A DNA stretch of 64,000 nt from Paramecium tetraurelia (lineage: Eukaryota > Ciliophora > Oligohymenophorea > Peniculida > Parameciidae): the NCBI RefSeq assembly GCF_000165425.1, contig NW_001799511.1, positions 226,096 through 290,095 of the forward strand. Direction: 5' to 3'. Shown here in pieces: positions 23,701 to 35,450 of this stretch (position 1 is the stretch's first letter; the number at the start of each line of letters is the position of its first letter). Position numbers and translations under genes: made by a program. A model generated the notes under the pieces. That model did not search any database. It was not told where the DNA came from and worked only from the letters and a program-made list of their open reading frames with translations.

Positions 23701-26700
23701 TAATTATTTCTTAGTCTGAAGCGAGTTCAAAATTAGAAATAGTTTAATAATCTTCAATTGAGGATGTACTTCCAATGAGTGACTATGTAGATGATTAAAC
23801 AATATCAATAATGAATCAAATCATGCTTGCATTAAATTATACTATCAATATTTATGAAATCTGGTTGCCAGGAATATCAGGTATTTTTAAAGTATTTAGA
23901 GTTAAATTACAAAATCTAATTTAGAGTGAATATTTTAATCGATTAATTAACTTTTGTGTTGCTTGCAATACAATCGTATTAGCCTTAGATGGTCTAGTTA
24001 CTAACGATAAATTGCTATCAGATTTAAATTTGGCATTTACAATAATATTTATTATTGAACTTGGATTCAAATTAATTGGGTTAGGGGTTAAAGGATATGT
24101 TTAAGATAAATTTAATCTTTTTGATGCTTTAATTGTTGGAATCAGTTTATATGAGGTAATTATAAATCAAGAGAATGGAGGAAAGTCTGGATTTAGTGCT
24201 TTGAGATCTTTACGTATCTTTAGAGCCTTAAGAGTATTAAGAATTTCTAAGTTAATAAGATCTCTTAAATTTATGGGATTTTTATTGAAAGTATTGGGTA
24301 ACGCGTTTGAATAAATACTATGGATGTTTATCTTAATGCTTTTCTTTTTATATACATTTACTATTCTAGGATTTTCATTATTTTAGGGAGAGATTTCAGA
24401 TGAAAACTATAGGTATACCTTTAATTCATTTATTATTTCATTTGAAACAGTGTTTTAATTATTCACCATTTCAAACTGGAGTGATGTATTGTATTCTTTA
24501 TTCTTGTCAAATGCTAACAACATTGTTGTATTTTTATATTTAGTTTTATGGATTGCAATTGGTAACTATATTTTTTTGAACTTATTTCTGGCAGTGCTAT
24601 TAGATAATTTTGAGGCAGAGTATAGAAGAGACAAGAACTAAATAGACAATAATATTATCATTGGCAGAGATCAGATTTTTGAATCTGCAATATCTTCTAA
24701 ACCTTAAGGAAGTAGGAAGTCAAGTAAATCTTCATTATAAGATGATGTGGAAGAATATTAGAAATTGTAAACTTAAAGATTTATTTACTTTTCAGAGAGA
24801 GGAATTGCAGAGTTTGCCTTGATGGTATTATCTTAGGAAAGTGCATTTCGAAAGATGTGTTATAGAGCAGTAAAAGATAAGATATTTGATATTATTATTC
24901 TGATTTTAATTCTTATATCAAGTGCTAAACTTATTCTGGATACTTATACTTTAGGCAATTCTTATGATGTCGTATCATATTGGCTAGATTTTTCTATGGT
25001 TATTTTATTTGGCTGTGAGGCTTTGCTAAAGATAATAGCATTTGGATTTATTGGAGATGATCTCAGTTACTTGCGTAATTCTTGGAATGCTCTTGATTTC
25101 ATTATATTAATAGGATCAATAGTGGATATCAGTGTTGCAGCAATAGATTTGAGTTATTTAAAGATATTGAGATTATTTAGAACATTGAGACCTTTGAGGT
25201 TTGTTTCTCATAACAGATCCATGAAAATAATTGTGTCAGCCTTATTGCAATCAGCTGATGGTATTTTAAATGTCGCAATAGTCATAATACTTGTTTGGAT
25301 GATGTTTGCCATCATTGGAATAAATTTTGCAAAAGGGAAGCTCTATTATTGTGATATGGGGGATGGTGCAATGCATTATGTAACTAAGGCAGAAGTAAGA
25401 TATAAATTATTAATTTTAGTGTGAAGGAGTGTGGAGAATATATGATAGTAATTTTGAGAACATTTTTTCAGGAATGCTGACATTATTTTGTTTAAGTACA
25501 TTGTTGGATTGGCCAGATCAATTATTGTATTTTAAAGATGGAACTGAAAATGGTTTAGTTAAGGATAGTTCACCTGAGTTCTTTCTATTTTTCTTAGCTT
25601 TTATTTTGATTGGGTCTATTCTTCTTAACAATTTATTTATCGGAGTTATTTTGGTTAATTTTCATATTGCAGAAGAAAAGGCCAGAGATTCCTCACTTAC
25701 TCAGGATCAAATACAATGGATTGATACTCAAAAGTTGATCATTGAAGCTAAACCTGATTTAAGTTTGTATTATATGCCGAAGAATAGGATTCAAGCATTT
25801 TTATTCAGGATTGTCAAAGCCAGGAATTTTGACTTGATCATCTCCCTATTCATTATAATAAATATTGTTGTAACTGGTATGTACATGGATGGTAATCTGT
25901 ATTATAATTATTAGATGGTGATCTTGAATATCTTTATGTAATTGATTAAATTAACTTTGCCATATCAATTATCTTTTGTTTCGAAGCAATAATAAAGATT
26001 ATTACCTTTGGTCCTTTAGCATATTTCAAGGTTAATTGGAATTAATTTGACTTTGTTATCGTAGTTATATCCATTATAGATTTCGCCACAAATGAGAGTG
26101 GATTATCTATAGGGAAAGGATTTAGAATCTTAAGAGCTGTAAGATTATTGAGATTGGTCAAATAATTTAAGGGTCTTAAGAAACTAATAGATACAGCTGT
26201 ATTTTCAATACCTGCAATCATTAATGCAGCTGCTTTATATTTTTTGATCCACTCCATTTTCTCTGTTTTGGGAGTATTTTTGTTTTCAGATATCAAAGAG
26301 GGAAAGATAATTTCTGATACCAACAACTTTTAAGATTTTCATCATTCATTTATTTTACTATTCCTGTCTTAAACTGGATTAGATTGGAATAGAATCATGT
26401 ATGATACAATGAATAATGGATCATAATACAATGCTTTATTTTGGGTTGTATTCATTTTGATTTAGAATTTTGTGATGCTTAATTTATTTATACTCATTGT
26501 GTTAGATTAATATGATGTTAATTACTTTCATGAAGATAATCCACTTAATAGATTTGATGAATATTAAAATAAAACACTTGATGTTTGGACTCGTTTCAGT
26601 TAAGATGGAGCAATCATAAACCAGAACAAATTGACAGATTTGATTCTTGCATTGCCTAAACCGTTGGGTTTAGACATCGTGAAATCCACCCAGAAAGGTG

Positions 26701-27392
26701 TTGAAGATTGGAAACATATCAATCCTTAACATACTTAAGATGAAGTTAGCTAACTTAAATTTACTATCCAAGCAGATTTGATTAGAAATGCTTTATTTAA
26801 AATTATGGATATGCAACTCAAATGTGATTCATTAGGCAATATACCTTATAATCTTGTTTTATTTGCTGTAATGAAAGAGGCTTACTTAGAAAAACTTGAA
26901 ATTAACTTAACAGAGGAAGGAGGAAGAAAACTGGTTATGAAAGAAATGGAAACTAGATCAGAAATTGAAGAGGAATATGGAATGAGTTTAGATTAAGATG
27001 TTAATCCTTTGGTTTCTTATTTGTATGCTTAAACATGTTTTAAAGCAATGTAGAGATTTGTTGAGATTTCTAAAAACAAAGTATAGGATGATGGCGTCTC
27101 ATTTTTAGCTAAGACTGATTCGTCGATTGATTTTGAAGAATATTTGGACAATGATTTATCAAGAGATGATTATGAAAAACCAGACTATGAAGAAGTGTAT
27201 TTTGTTGAAATTCCTATGAATAATAAGATTTATAATGGGGAATAATACAAGGTGTAAATTGCACAAGATTAATCCAGTCAGGATCAGGAGTCTAATGAAT
27301 AACCAATTGATGATGAAAATAATGTAGAAGAATTGGAAGAATATAAATTATAAATAGTTGATTTTAATAAGTATTTAGGAGATTAAGATTGA
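20716..27392 (+). CDS. Four-domain voltage-gated cation channel alpha subunit, 2176 aa
   Basis: Six introns (23, 26, 23, 26, 25 and 23 nt) give 2176 residues with four six-TM repeats at about 120-370, 1040-1267, 1357-1607 and 1663-1884. S4 sensors are clear: ALRTIRILRSL (weak, domain I), LRSLRIFRALRVLRISKLIR (II), LKILRLFRTLRPLRF (III), FRILRAVRLLRLVKQFK (IV). Pore loops read CTLLESW, LFTISNW, LSTLLDW and SQTGLDW. Aligned to the Ca-channel TxExW motif this gives E/S/L/L instead of EEEE. The I-II linker is about 650 residues, basic and Ser/Asn/Gln-rich. The tail is about 290 residues and acidic at its end. Voltage-gated Ca channels of Paramecium drive ciliary reversal; whether this one carries Ca or Na is not shown. 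Confidence 0.93.
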
Positions 27393-27421
27393 AATTTATT
27401 ATATATATATCATACAAATAT

Positions 27422-27547
27422 ATGTGTAGAATAGTTGATGAAGAACTGGAATCAGAATAGAAACTCAAAAGACTTACTAAGACTTATAAGGAAATTAGCA
27501 AAAGTATATCTGACAGAACGTCATATACGATATATAAGGATTATTGA
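27422..27547 (+). CDS. Doubtful short frame, possible first exon
   Basis: Starts 30 bp after the channel stop: MCRIVDEELESEQKLKRLTK, then a Ser/Thr-rich segment, 41 codons. It looks helical and protein-like. A hydrophobic stretch (LLIVLFFTFIFLIFKYFAY) follows in another frame and could be a membrane anchor if spliced on, but I found no convincing intron. It may be a small tail-anchored protein, a decayed gene or noise. Confidence 0.25.
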
Positions 27548-28001
27548 TTGTATTATTTTTTACATTTATCTTTCTAATATTTAAGTATTTCGCCTATAAT
27601 CAGGTGAGTGTATTCAAGTTTGTAAGTATATATTTCGGGGAGTTGATAATCTTTTGATCTTTTATGGATCTCACATAGTTAGAGTAATTAATTGATTATT
27701 GATAATCTTTTATTCTGTATTATTATTTCTAAAATGTGCTAGAGGGTGTAATAGACCATCTCTATTTTAGTTGAATAATTATTTTAAACTCTTCAATCAG
27801 AGGGCGCTTCTAAGGATTTCACTTTTGTTAGCTAAGTCAGATTGCTACTTGTTAAGAGGTACTGATATCTGCTAGCTTTATAATTAGCCAGACAAAGGTG
27901 ATGAATTTGAATTTTCTTTAAATATAAAATTTAAATAATTCTAAAATTGCCTTAAATTTAAATAAATTAATTAATAATAATTTTTAAATGATGCTAATAT
28001 T
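27548..28001. other. Spacer containing a structured-looking island
   Basis: Intergenic between the channel and the TPR relic. Most is AT-rich, but 27729-27897 is less so and contains three nested inverted repeats, described separately. Confidence 0.4.
27729..27897 (+). ncRNA. Candidate structured non-coding RNA (three hairpins)
   Basis: Three inverted repeats lie in a row. CTAAAAT (27729) pairs with ATTTTAG (27764-27770), with inner AGAG/CTCT. AATC (27795) and AGA pair with TCT and GATT (27815). GCTAA (27831) pairs with TTAGC (27884-27888), with inner CAGAT/ATCTG. An ACA trinucleotide follows the last hairpin (27892-27894), as in H/ACA guide RNAs, but no clear H box separates the hairpins. 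Strand, ends and function are guesses. Short inverted repeats are frequent in AT-rich DNA. Confidence 0.22.
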
Positions 28002-29426
28002 TCAAATTATGGATTAAAATTCCGAATTTTCGAAGGCAGTGTTGATGGAATTTTCAGGGTTTATTTGTTAAGCTAAATAATAATATTTTTCTGCCTCTTC
28101 AAATCGTTTCATTCGTATAATGCATTTCCTATTTAAATATGCTTAATTTAATACCTTTGCCATAATAACAATCTGAATTTTCTGGGTTTTTCTAAATTCC
28201 TAAATCAAAATATTTTAATCCTTCTTCAAATCTATTCATTTTTAATAAAGCATTTCCTAAGCAATCATTATAATTTAGACCTATGCCTTGGTAATATACT
28301 GATTCATCTGGGTTTTTCTAAATTGCTAAATTATAACATTTCAAGGCTTCTTCATATAAACCCATTTAATATAAAGTAGCCCCTTTTAATAAAGGTACAA
28401 AATTTATACCTTTGCTATAGTAATAGTCTGAATTTTCGGGGTTCTTCTAAATGGCCAAATCATAATATTTCAATGCTCCATAAAAATTATTCATTCCAAG
28501 TATATTCTCAAATTGCAATCCTCTTTGTAATGCAGTTGTATCAGCTAAGTAATTCTTAGATTAATATTACCTTTGTTATAATAATAGATGGATTCTTCAG
28601 GGTTTTTATCAATAGCAAATTAAAAATATATTAATGCTTCTTCTAATCTATTCATTTTTTATAGTGTTATAGCTGAGAAAATATGCAGATTTAAATTTAC
28701 CTTTGTTATTATAATACTATGAATCTTTCGCGTCTTTCAAAATTGCTTGATCATAATATTTCAAAGCTTCTTCTAATCTATTCAGTTTATTTAAAGTTTT
28801 GGCTAGATATTATGGTAATTTAAATTCACCTTTATAATTATAATATTCGGATTTTTCAGGGTTTTTCTTAATTGCTATATCATAATAATATAATGCTTCT
28901 TCAAATCTATTCATATTTTCTAAAGTCATAGCTGATACATACAAATTGAATATACCTTTGTTATTATAATAGATTGATTCTTCAGAGTTTTTCAAATTGC
29001 CTCATCAAAATTTTTCAATGCCTCTTCTAATCTACCCATTTTATATAAAGTGTTGGCTAAGATAATGTGTAGGTTTAATTTACCTATATTATAATAATAA
29101 ATGTGATTTTGAGGGTTTTTCTAAATAGCCAAATCATGATATTTTAATGCTTCTCCAAATCTATTCATTTCTTATAAAGTCAGGGCTAAGATAGTATACT
29201 ATTTTATTTACCTTTGTTATTGTAATAGTCATGATTTTTTTGGTTATTTTCAATATCCTAATCCTAATATTTCAATTCCTCATCACCTTATTTCTTTATA
29301 CGGCACTTAACAAACAATATTGCTTTTTAAAAGCTGATGTGTTTTTTATAATTAAACTGTATTTATTCAATAAACTCCCTTTCAACACCTTCATATTTAT
29401 TATTTTTATTTACTGTTTGCGTTCAT
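28002..29426 (-). pseudogene. Tandem TPR protein gene, frame-broken, one intron per repeat
   Basis: From MNANSVEREFIEQIQFNYK (first intron 25 nt) the gene runs through about ten 34-residue TPR units of the form MNRxEEALxYYDxAIxKNPExSxYYYNKG. An intron of 24-28 nt lies at the same phase-1 position, inside the last Gly codon, in nearly every unit, so the duplicated unit is about 128 bp. Unit three has ATTTGAAAAAC (near 28995) where sister units have ATTTAGAAAAAC, a one-base loss that puts a UGA in frame. The last unit (MKRFEEAEKYYYLAQQINPE) is out of frame after a UGA at 28109-28111. The first unit is degenerate. The sister units stay well conserved, so decay looks recent; a sequencing error cannot be ruled out. 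Confidence 0.72.
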
Positions 29427-30287
29427 TTCAATTTTATGAAATATACCTCTAGACTCCATTTATTCCTAAAGTTATTGTTGAATTTATCTCAACTTCATAT
29501 AAAAACTTATTAAAGACAAGCTCATATTAATGAAAACACATTTGAGGCCTATTTTGTTATCAAAGTCATTTTAACTAAATTACATCAATAAATCAATAAG
29601 TAATAATAAAATTATTTTCTACACGATTTTGAACTTTGATCAAAATAGCCTTTCAAAAAACATCTAGTAATACAAACTTTCCTTATTAAATATAAATTAG
29701 TTTAAAGAATTATAAATTCATTAGAGAGAATACTGAATAATAATTTTTATAATATAAGATTATCGAAGAGTTATAAGTTTAAAAAATCATCTATGATTAA
29801 ACTTAATAACTTTACTTTTTTATAATCAAGTAACCTTTATTATTGTTATATAAATTTTCATAGTCTTAAATTTCTAACATTCTTCTTAAAGGAAATTTGT
29901 CGGAGCACCTTGATTATATTCTATTGCTTTCCTAAATTTCCTCTTTTAATGAGAATCTTAATAGATTTTTATAAGATATCCATACTTTATTATTAAATTC
30001 GAGTATCATGCATTCTTTTATCAATATAGTTTGGTTATCAAAGCCAAAAAAAAATTAGTTGAATTTATTTTGTTTTCTTTTTTAAATATTAGAATGAATA
30101 AAAAAGTGAAGGTACAACCTCTAATAAAAAAGGTAATTAAAGTATTGAGATTAAGCAATATACAGTTACTGATGTATAAATACAATCTTTAGGAAATGAA
30201 CTTAAATTTAAACTGCTTATTATTATTTTTATATAAGTTTATAGAAACTCAAATATCCCATTTTTCTTTAAATTAAATATCTAAAGT
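29427..30287. other. AT-rich spacer
   Basis: No convincing gene. A plus-strand frame from 30094 (MNKKVKVQPLIKK) is followed by an intron-like GTAATT...TTAAG, so a tiny upstream exon is possible, but nothing joins it to the gene at 30288. Confidence 0.35.
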
Positions 30288-31712
30288 ATGTTTAGAAAAG
30301 TGTTTGGAAATTCTATGAGACATAATCCAACTCGTTTAAGATACTTAAGGGAGTATGTGTGTTTAAGAGAAGCTGCCAATCCATCTGCTTAATAAGCTTA
30401 GATTGCCCAATTCTAATAAGTGGCAAATAAGTACGGATTGTCAACTACTCAATTAACAACACTCTCTAGTATCTATCAATTGAGTTAATTGCTTCGACCT
30501 TAAAATTTCCCAAACCCCAAAGATTATAAAGTTTACTAATTTACAACTATCAATATAGGTTCACGTTGAGAAATTAGAGTTGTTATTCAGACAAAATCAA
30601 TCAAACACCGAAAACTTAGAATAATTTGCCTAAAGTCTATTATACAGAATCCCCGAAATCAGCAAACTTACAAATGAAGCGAGAAAATAAGCAGCTCAAG
30701 ATTTGTTTAGCATTTATTTGGAAGGAATTCACTATGATAATTTAGTCTCACCGTAGAGATTATATAATATTTTAGAGGCTATGTCGAACAATTAGAATCA
30801 ACATTCAGATAAAGAACTACTGCAGTCATAAATAAAATAAAAAAAGAAGTCAAAGATCCATAATTGGCAGCTTAATTAGAATAATCACTTGAATCAATCT
30901 TTCAAAACTATTAGTTTAACCAAGGAAGGTATTTTATCATTTAATGAATAGATATGTGGGTTTGATCAAATCATTCATTGAATCAAATCAAGAAACCGAA
31001 GTTTAGGCAAGTCCAAAATTAAATTAATAAGCCTAAGAGAAACAACTGTTTATTCAAACTGTTGATAGAGCAACAAAAAAGTTTTCAGCTGAAGATCAAG
31101 AATATGCTAGAAATGTTGATGGGCATGACTTCAAATTGTTCTTACAAGAATTATATGAAAAGGAATACCAATCAGGATTTGCTTAGAACAGATTTAATGA
31201 AAAAGGATAGAAATTAGTCTATGAATCATAAGCATAAGAACATCATGTTTTAAGATATTAAATATTGGCAGGAGTCTTTGCTGGTTATTTCCTCTACCTA
31301 TTTTACAGAGGTGATGCTTACTATTCAACAATATTGGCAGTTCCAACTGTTGCTGCTGCTTTCTTTTATTTAGCAAAATAGGGACAAGTATCTATTGTTG
31401 CATAATAATCTTAGGCAAAAAGAGCAATCCCTTTCATAAGACAAGTCCTCAAAAACAATGACAATACTTATGAAGTGGTCTTTGAATAGAATCGTATTAT
31501 TAGTAGAATCGAGAATGTTTAAGCTGCATAAATTAAGTAATACAGTTTTATATAATCTAAGATTGGCTTAAGACACTACATTCTCAAATGCTTTGGTATT
31601 AGGAAATCCCACCGATTTTGGATATCATGTCAAAGTAGCCGATAATTCATTTATTGTTCCCTACCTCTATAGTGGTAATGGTTTAGATTTTAGAGCATTT
31701 ATAAATATTTGA
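30288..31712 (+). CDS. Probable mitochondrial inner-membrane protein, unknown family
   Basis: Four introns (28, 23, 23 and 25 nt) give 441 residues. The N-terminus (MFRKVFGNSMRHNPTRLRYL) is basic, with Arg and hydrophobic residues and no acids, like a mitochondrial presequence. The middle is helical and Gln-rich. Two closely spaced membrane segments lie at about 320-365 (ILAGVFAGYFLYLFY and STILAVPTVAAAFFYLA), separated by RGDAYY. The C-terminus is globular (NALVLGNPTDFGYHVKVADN). The helical-hairpin build would fit a ciliate-specific respiratory or import subunit, but I cannot name it. Splice phases are fixed by the need to avoid UGA in each exon. Confidence 0.72.
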
Positions 31713-31882
31713 TTCAATATAAGAATAAAAAATAAAACAAAATTTTCATCTATTAATCAATTTATTCCAATTCATATTTTTGCATTGAACTTGACTTTCT
31801 AAAGAATTCTATTAAGTTTTATATTGTCAAATAATAAACAATAATTTTTTTGAGATTATATTTTTTATAGATATCAATTAAA

Positions 31883-33647
31883 TCATTGTTTTTATGTTTC
31901 TGGTAGCTCTGTTTCCTTTGCATCAAAGCTTTCATTATATGGAGCAGTAGCATCAACAATTTTCTTTCTCCAAATTAGGTATTTTAATTTGTATCCCCAC
32001 TTCTTTATTAAATAGAAGAGAAGGACAGCCAACCAAATACCAACCACAATTAACACATATATTGTAAGAGTGTAATAAGCATATGTAGTATAATTTCCTT
32101 CTAACTAATAATATTAAATATCAATTTACTTCAGTTGTTGTAAAAGTGAAAGAATGAGACACATTGCATAAGGTGAATTAGTAATTTAAATTATTTTCCT
32201 TATCCTTCTTTGCACAATTTGTAGAATTAATCTTAACATAAAACTACCTGACTCCAGCATCACTATATTTACATTCAATTTTAGGCATATTCATAATTAT
32301 GTTAATCAATTAGAATTCATATTTACTAATTGCTGCAAATATCCTTTGATTAGAAAACTCTTCTCCCTCAAATTCAAATTCCTTTACTGTTACCAAATCA
32401 GGTTAATAGAACGATGTGTGAGATATTAAATTTTAATTTAAGAAACCTTTACTCAATTATGCTAATAAATACCTTGATAAATTGAATGATAGATAATCTT
32501 ATGACCATCATCTCCAATCAAAACAGCATAGTATTAAAAGACACTCACATCATTTATGGTCATCTCGTCAAAAAAATGGTTATTGATATAATAATCGTAA
32601 GTTACTTAATTAACAAAGACCTCAATTGCAAAATCTTGTTTATTGATTGTTTTGGCCACAATAAAGAATGTATTATCATAAAAATCAAAACTTTAACCAT
32701 TTGAAATTGCAATAGTAAATTAGTAAACCAATTCCATCATATTTTTGATCCAATAAAATTTTAATCCTCTCTCCAAATCTAATACGTACAATCCATCCTC
32801 TCCATTACTATTCACATCAACTATTTAACTATCAATTCCTAGATACTAAGCTGAAATATCCTTCATGAATACTAAAGTTCCATTATTTATTTTGTATATA
32901 TCTATACCTTCATGTCCACAAGCCACAAATATCAATTAATGTTTCTCATTATAATGAACATTGTAGATTTTATCTCTTTGCTTTATCTCCTCTTCTACTT
33001 TAAATTCTATGTCAAGCTTGGAATTACTATCGAAGCTCAATCCTCCGTTTGTTGTGAATATAAATATTTTATTTGATTCTCTGTCTCCAACTAAATAAGG
33101 ATGATAATCAGTGTTCTCCTCGTCATAGTTAAGTAGATAGGCAAATGAATGTCTTATAGGGTCAAGCTAAAGTCTGAATAAACCCTAATTTAAATCCACT
33201 TGTATAATTTAAAAATCATTTCTGACAACATAAGCCTTCTTAAATTTTTCAGCCAAAGCCACATCAGTACAGTATATATCCCGTGTTAAACCACTTTTAT
33301 CAAGCCACAATTTCAACTTCATGCTTATTTCAATGTTCCTCTATATTGAATAACAACCGTCCTCCTCCAAGAGATCTTCTTCTACCTTTTAAAAATCTCC
33401 CAAATTAATGCTTTGGTTACTAATCTCGCCTTTAACCCTTTAATGTAAGTCGATGGCAAAGACTCCTGGATAACTACATTAATGTGGATCAATGATATTA
33501 CGCTCCATAAGGAATTTCAATAATCTCAGACGCCTATCTGTAAAAATCATTGGACTAAAATGTCTCATCTATAACTGTCAAGTTTGGTTTAATGATTCTA
33601 TTACTCTCAACCTGGTTTAAAAGAAGTAATATTAAAACAATGAACAT
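31883..33647 (-). CDS. Type I membrane protein with large extracellular region, unknown family
   Basis: Three introns (28, 26 and 25 nt) give 561 residues. It begins with a signal peptide (MFIVLILLLLNQ) and carries about 480 residues of beta-rich sequence in repeated blocks (PYLVGDRESNKIFIFTTNG, QLIFVACGHEGIDIYKINNG, DGLYVLDLERGLKFYW) that look like a beta-propeller. One membrane span (YTLTIYVLIVVGIWLAVLLF) is followed by a short basic-acidic tail. It is probably a surface or endomembrane receptor-like protein. The stop is 170 bp from that of the convergent gene at 30288-31712. Confidence 0.75.
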
Positions 33648-33876
33648 AATTAAATTAATAATATATTTAAATAACACTATGAGGTTTCTATATTTTTAAT
33701 TGCTAAATTTGATATTAAAATAATTAGTGTTTGAAAATAATAGATTTCTGAATAATTTAGATGATTCAAATAGTATTCTTGAATTTTGGTGTAAGATTCT
33801 ATTGATTTTAATTTATTCCTAAATTACATCCATAAATAGGTTCTAAATAATATTAAGAATGATATCTTAGATATTA

Positions 33877-35450
33877 TCAAATATAAAATATAAAAACAAT
33901 CATTATTGTACTGATTAATGAACCGAAGGTTTCATACCAAATTGGGAAGAATATATCTGATGGTAACTAAGGTATAAAAGGTGGATCTTATGGAATAGAA
34001 TTTTCGATATCATCATGAGGGAGGGCTATAAATCTAACTTTTAAATTAAATCTATAGAGCTTTGTATTGGTAGGTATATTTGTCTTTAGAATTGCATTTG
34101 AATACACAATTTTAAAAGACGAGATATAATTTTATCTACCTTCTTTCATTCCAAATTCATCTGTAAAGATTAGTACATGCTATGTAAAATATATATAGTC
34201 TGTTTAAGGCACTTCTGTTGTGGTATTGACGAAGTCTAAACTACTAGTTCCAAATAAAGGAGTTCTTGCAAGTCCTAGCAAAGTATTGTATGGGAAACTG
34301 TTAAATATTTACAATCCAGACCAAGAAAATGTAGAGAGAGTTGTTTAATTAAGTGAATATGAGCATGAAAATTATAAGTTTTAACCAAACCTAAGAGGTT
34401 CATAATTAAGGGGGTTCTGATCATCAGATAAGGTGCATGTTGAATCTGAGGTAGACACCTTGGCTCTATAGATTTTGTATCCAAAAGGATTTGTTTATAA
34501 GTTGATATGTCCTTGAACATATTATCCATAATCATATCCAGCCTTTCCTTAAAAATTAGAGTTAGTAGCTATCAAAGATAAATTGTAAATTTACATGCGT
34601 TAGCATAGACCACTTCACTAACATAATTGTATAAGGTTTGATCACTTGAAAAGTACGCAAACGTGTTAGATGTAAAACTTGGTGTAGTTGTTACAGCAGA
34701 GGTTCCCATAAATATCGATTAACCAATCAAACATCCACCAGGCTTAGTTGCTGATTATGCAAAGACGGTTGATGATTTTGAGTAAAACTATGTCTATGAA
34801 CTAGTAGATGTTATGGTTTGTAGATTTGTTTAACATGTAAGCATTAAGCAACTTTATTTTTGAATCTATTTATAATTTATGAATCTCTTAGTTTGTTTGC
34901 ATATTCCATTTGAATCTCTGTAAACGAGTATATTAGATTTATCATTAGTTTAATAAATTGCTACTTAAAGAGAATCTGCTTTTGAGACTTTAGTTTCAGG
35001 TATAATATTAACTTTCAAATAGTCTTACAAATATGTTGGATTATTGTAGGCTTATGGCAGAGTGACACCGGATGTTGAAAGACTGCTCTTCTCATAAATA
35101 AAGCATATTTAATTGCCTTGTTCCTCAACTTAGATCCCTGAATAATAATTTTGAATATTACATTAGTCGACATTTTATCTTGATAAGATATATTTTTTAA
35201 TGCAAGTCCTTTTTACAGATCCTAATAGACAATCACTTGGAAGTGTGGAGGAGGAAGTACTAATGTCTGGATCACAACAACATCTTTCATCAACTTCTCT
35301 GACTTTCAAATTGCAAAAACAATATTCGTCATTTTATATGTTAAATGTGCTATTATCATTTGTTTATTAGACATTAGTGAAGCTTTCCAAAGCTATTTCC
35401 GCTTTAACGATTATATTGAGGAAAACAAAAAATAAAATAAAATTAATCAT
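33877..35450 (-). CDS. Tectonic family protein (ciliary transition zone)
   Basis: One 26-nt intron leaves 515 residues. After a signal peptide (MINFILFFVFLNIIVKAE) comes the Cys-rich tectonic signature: DEYCFCNLKVREVDERCCCD, CLLGSVKRTC, then QCNIQNYYSG. The middle has GYDYGQYVQGHINLQ, like the tectonic GYxxGxP...G motif, and RFGQNLQFSC. The chain ends in a C-terminal membrane span (LISTIMIVFIFYI). Tectonics belong to the MKS/B9 complex at the ciliary transition zone and gate entry of membrane proteins to the cilium. The family call rests on the spacing of the Cys residues and the C-terminal span. The paralogue (TCTN1, 2 or 3 type) is not assigned. Confidence 0.78.
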
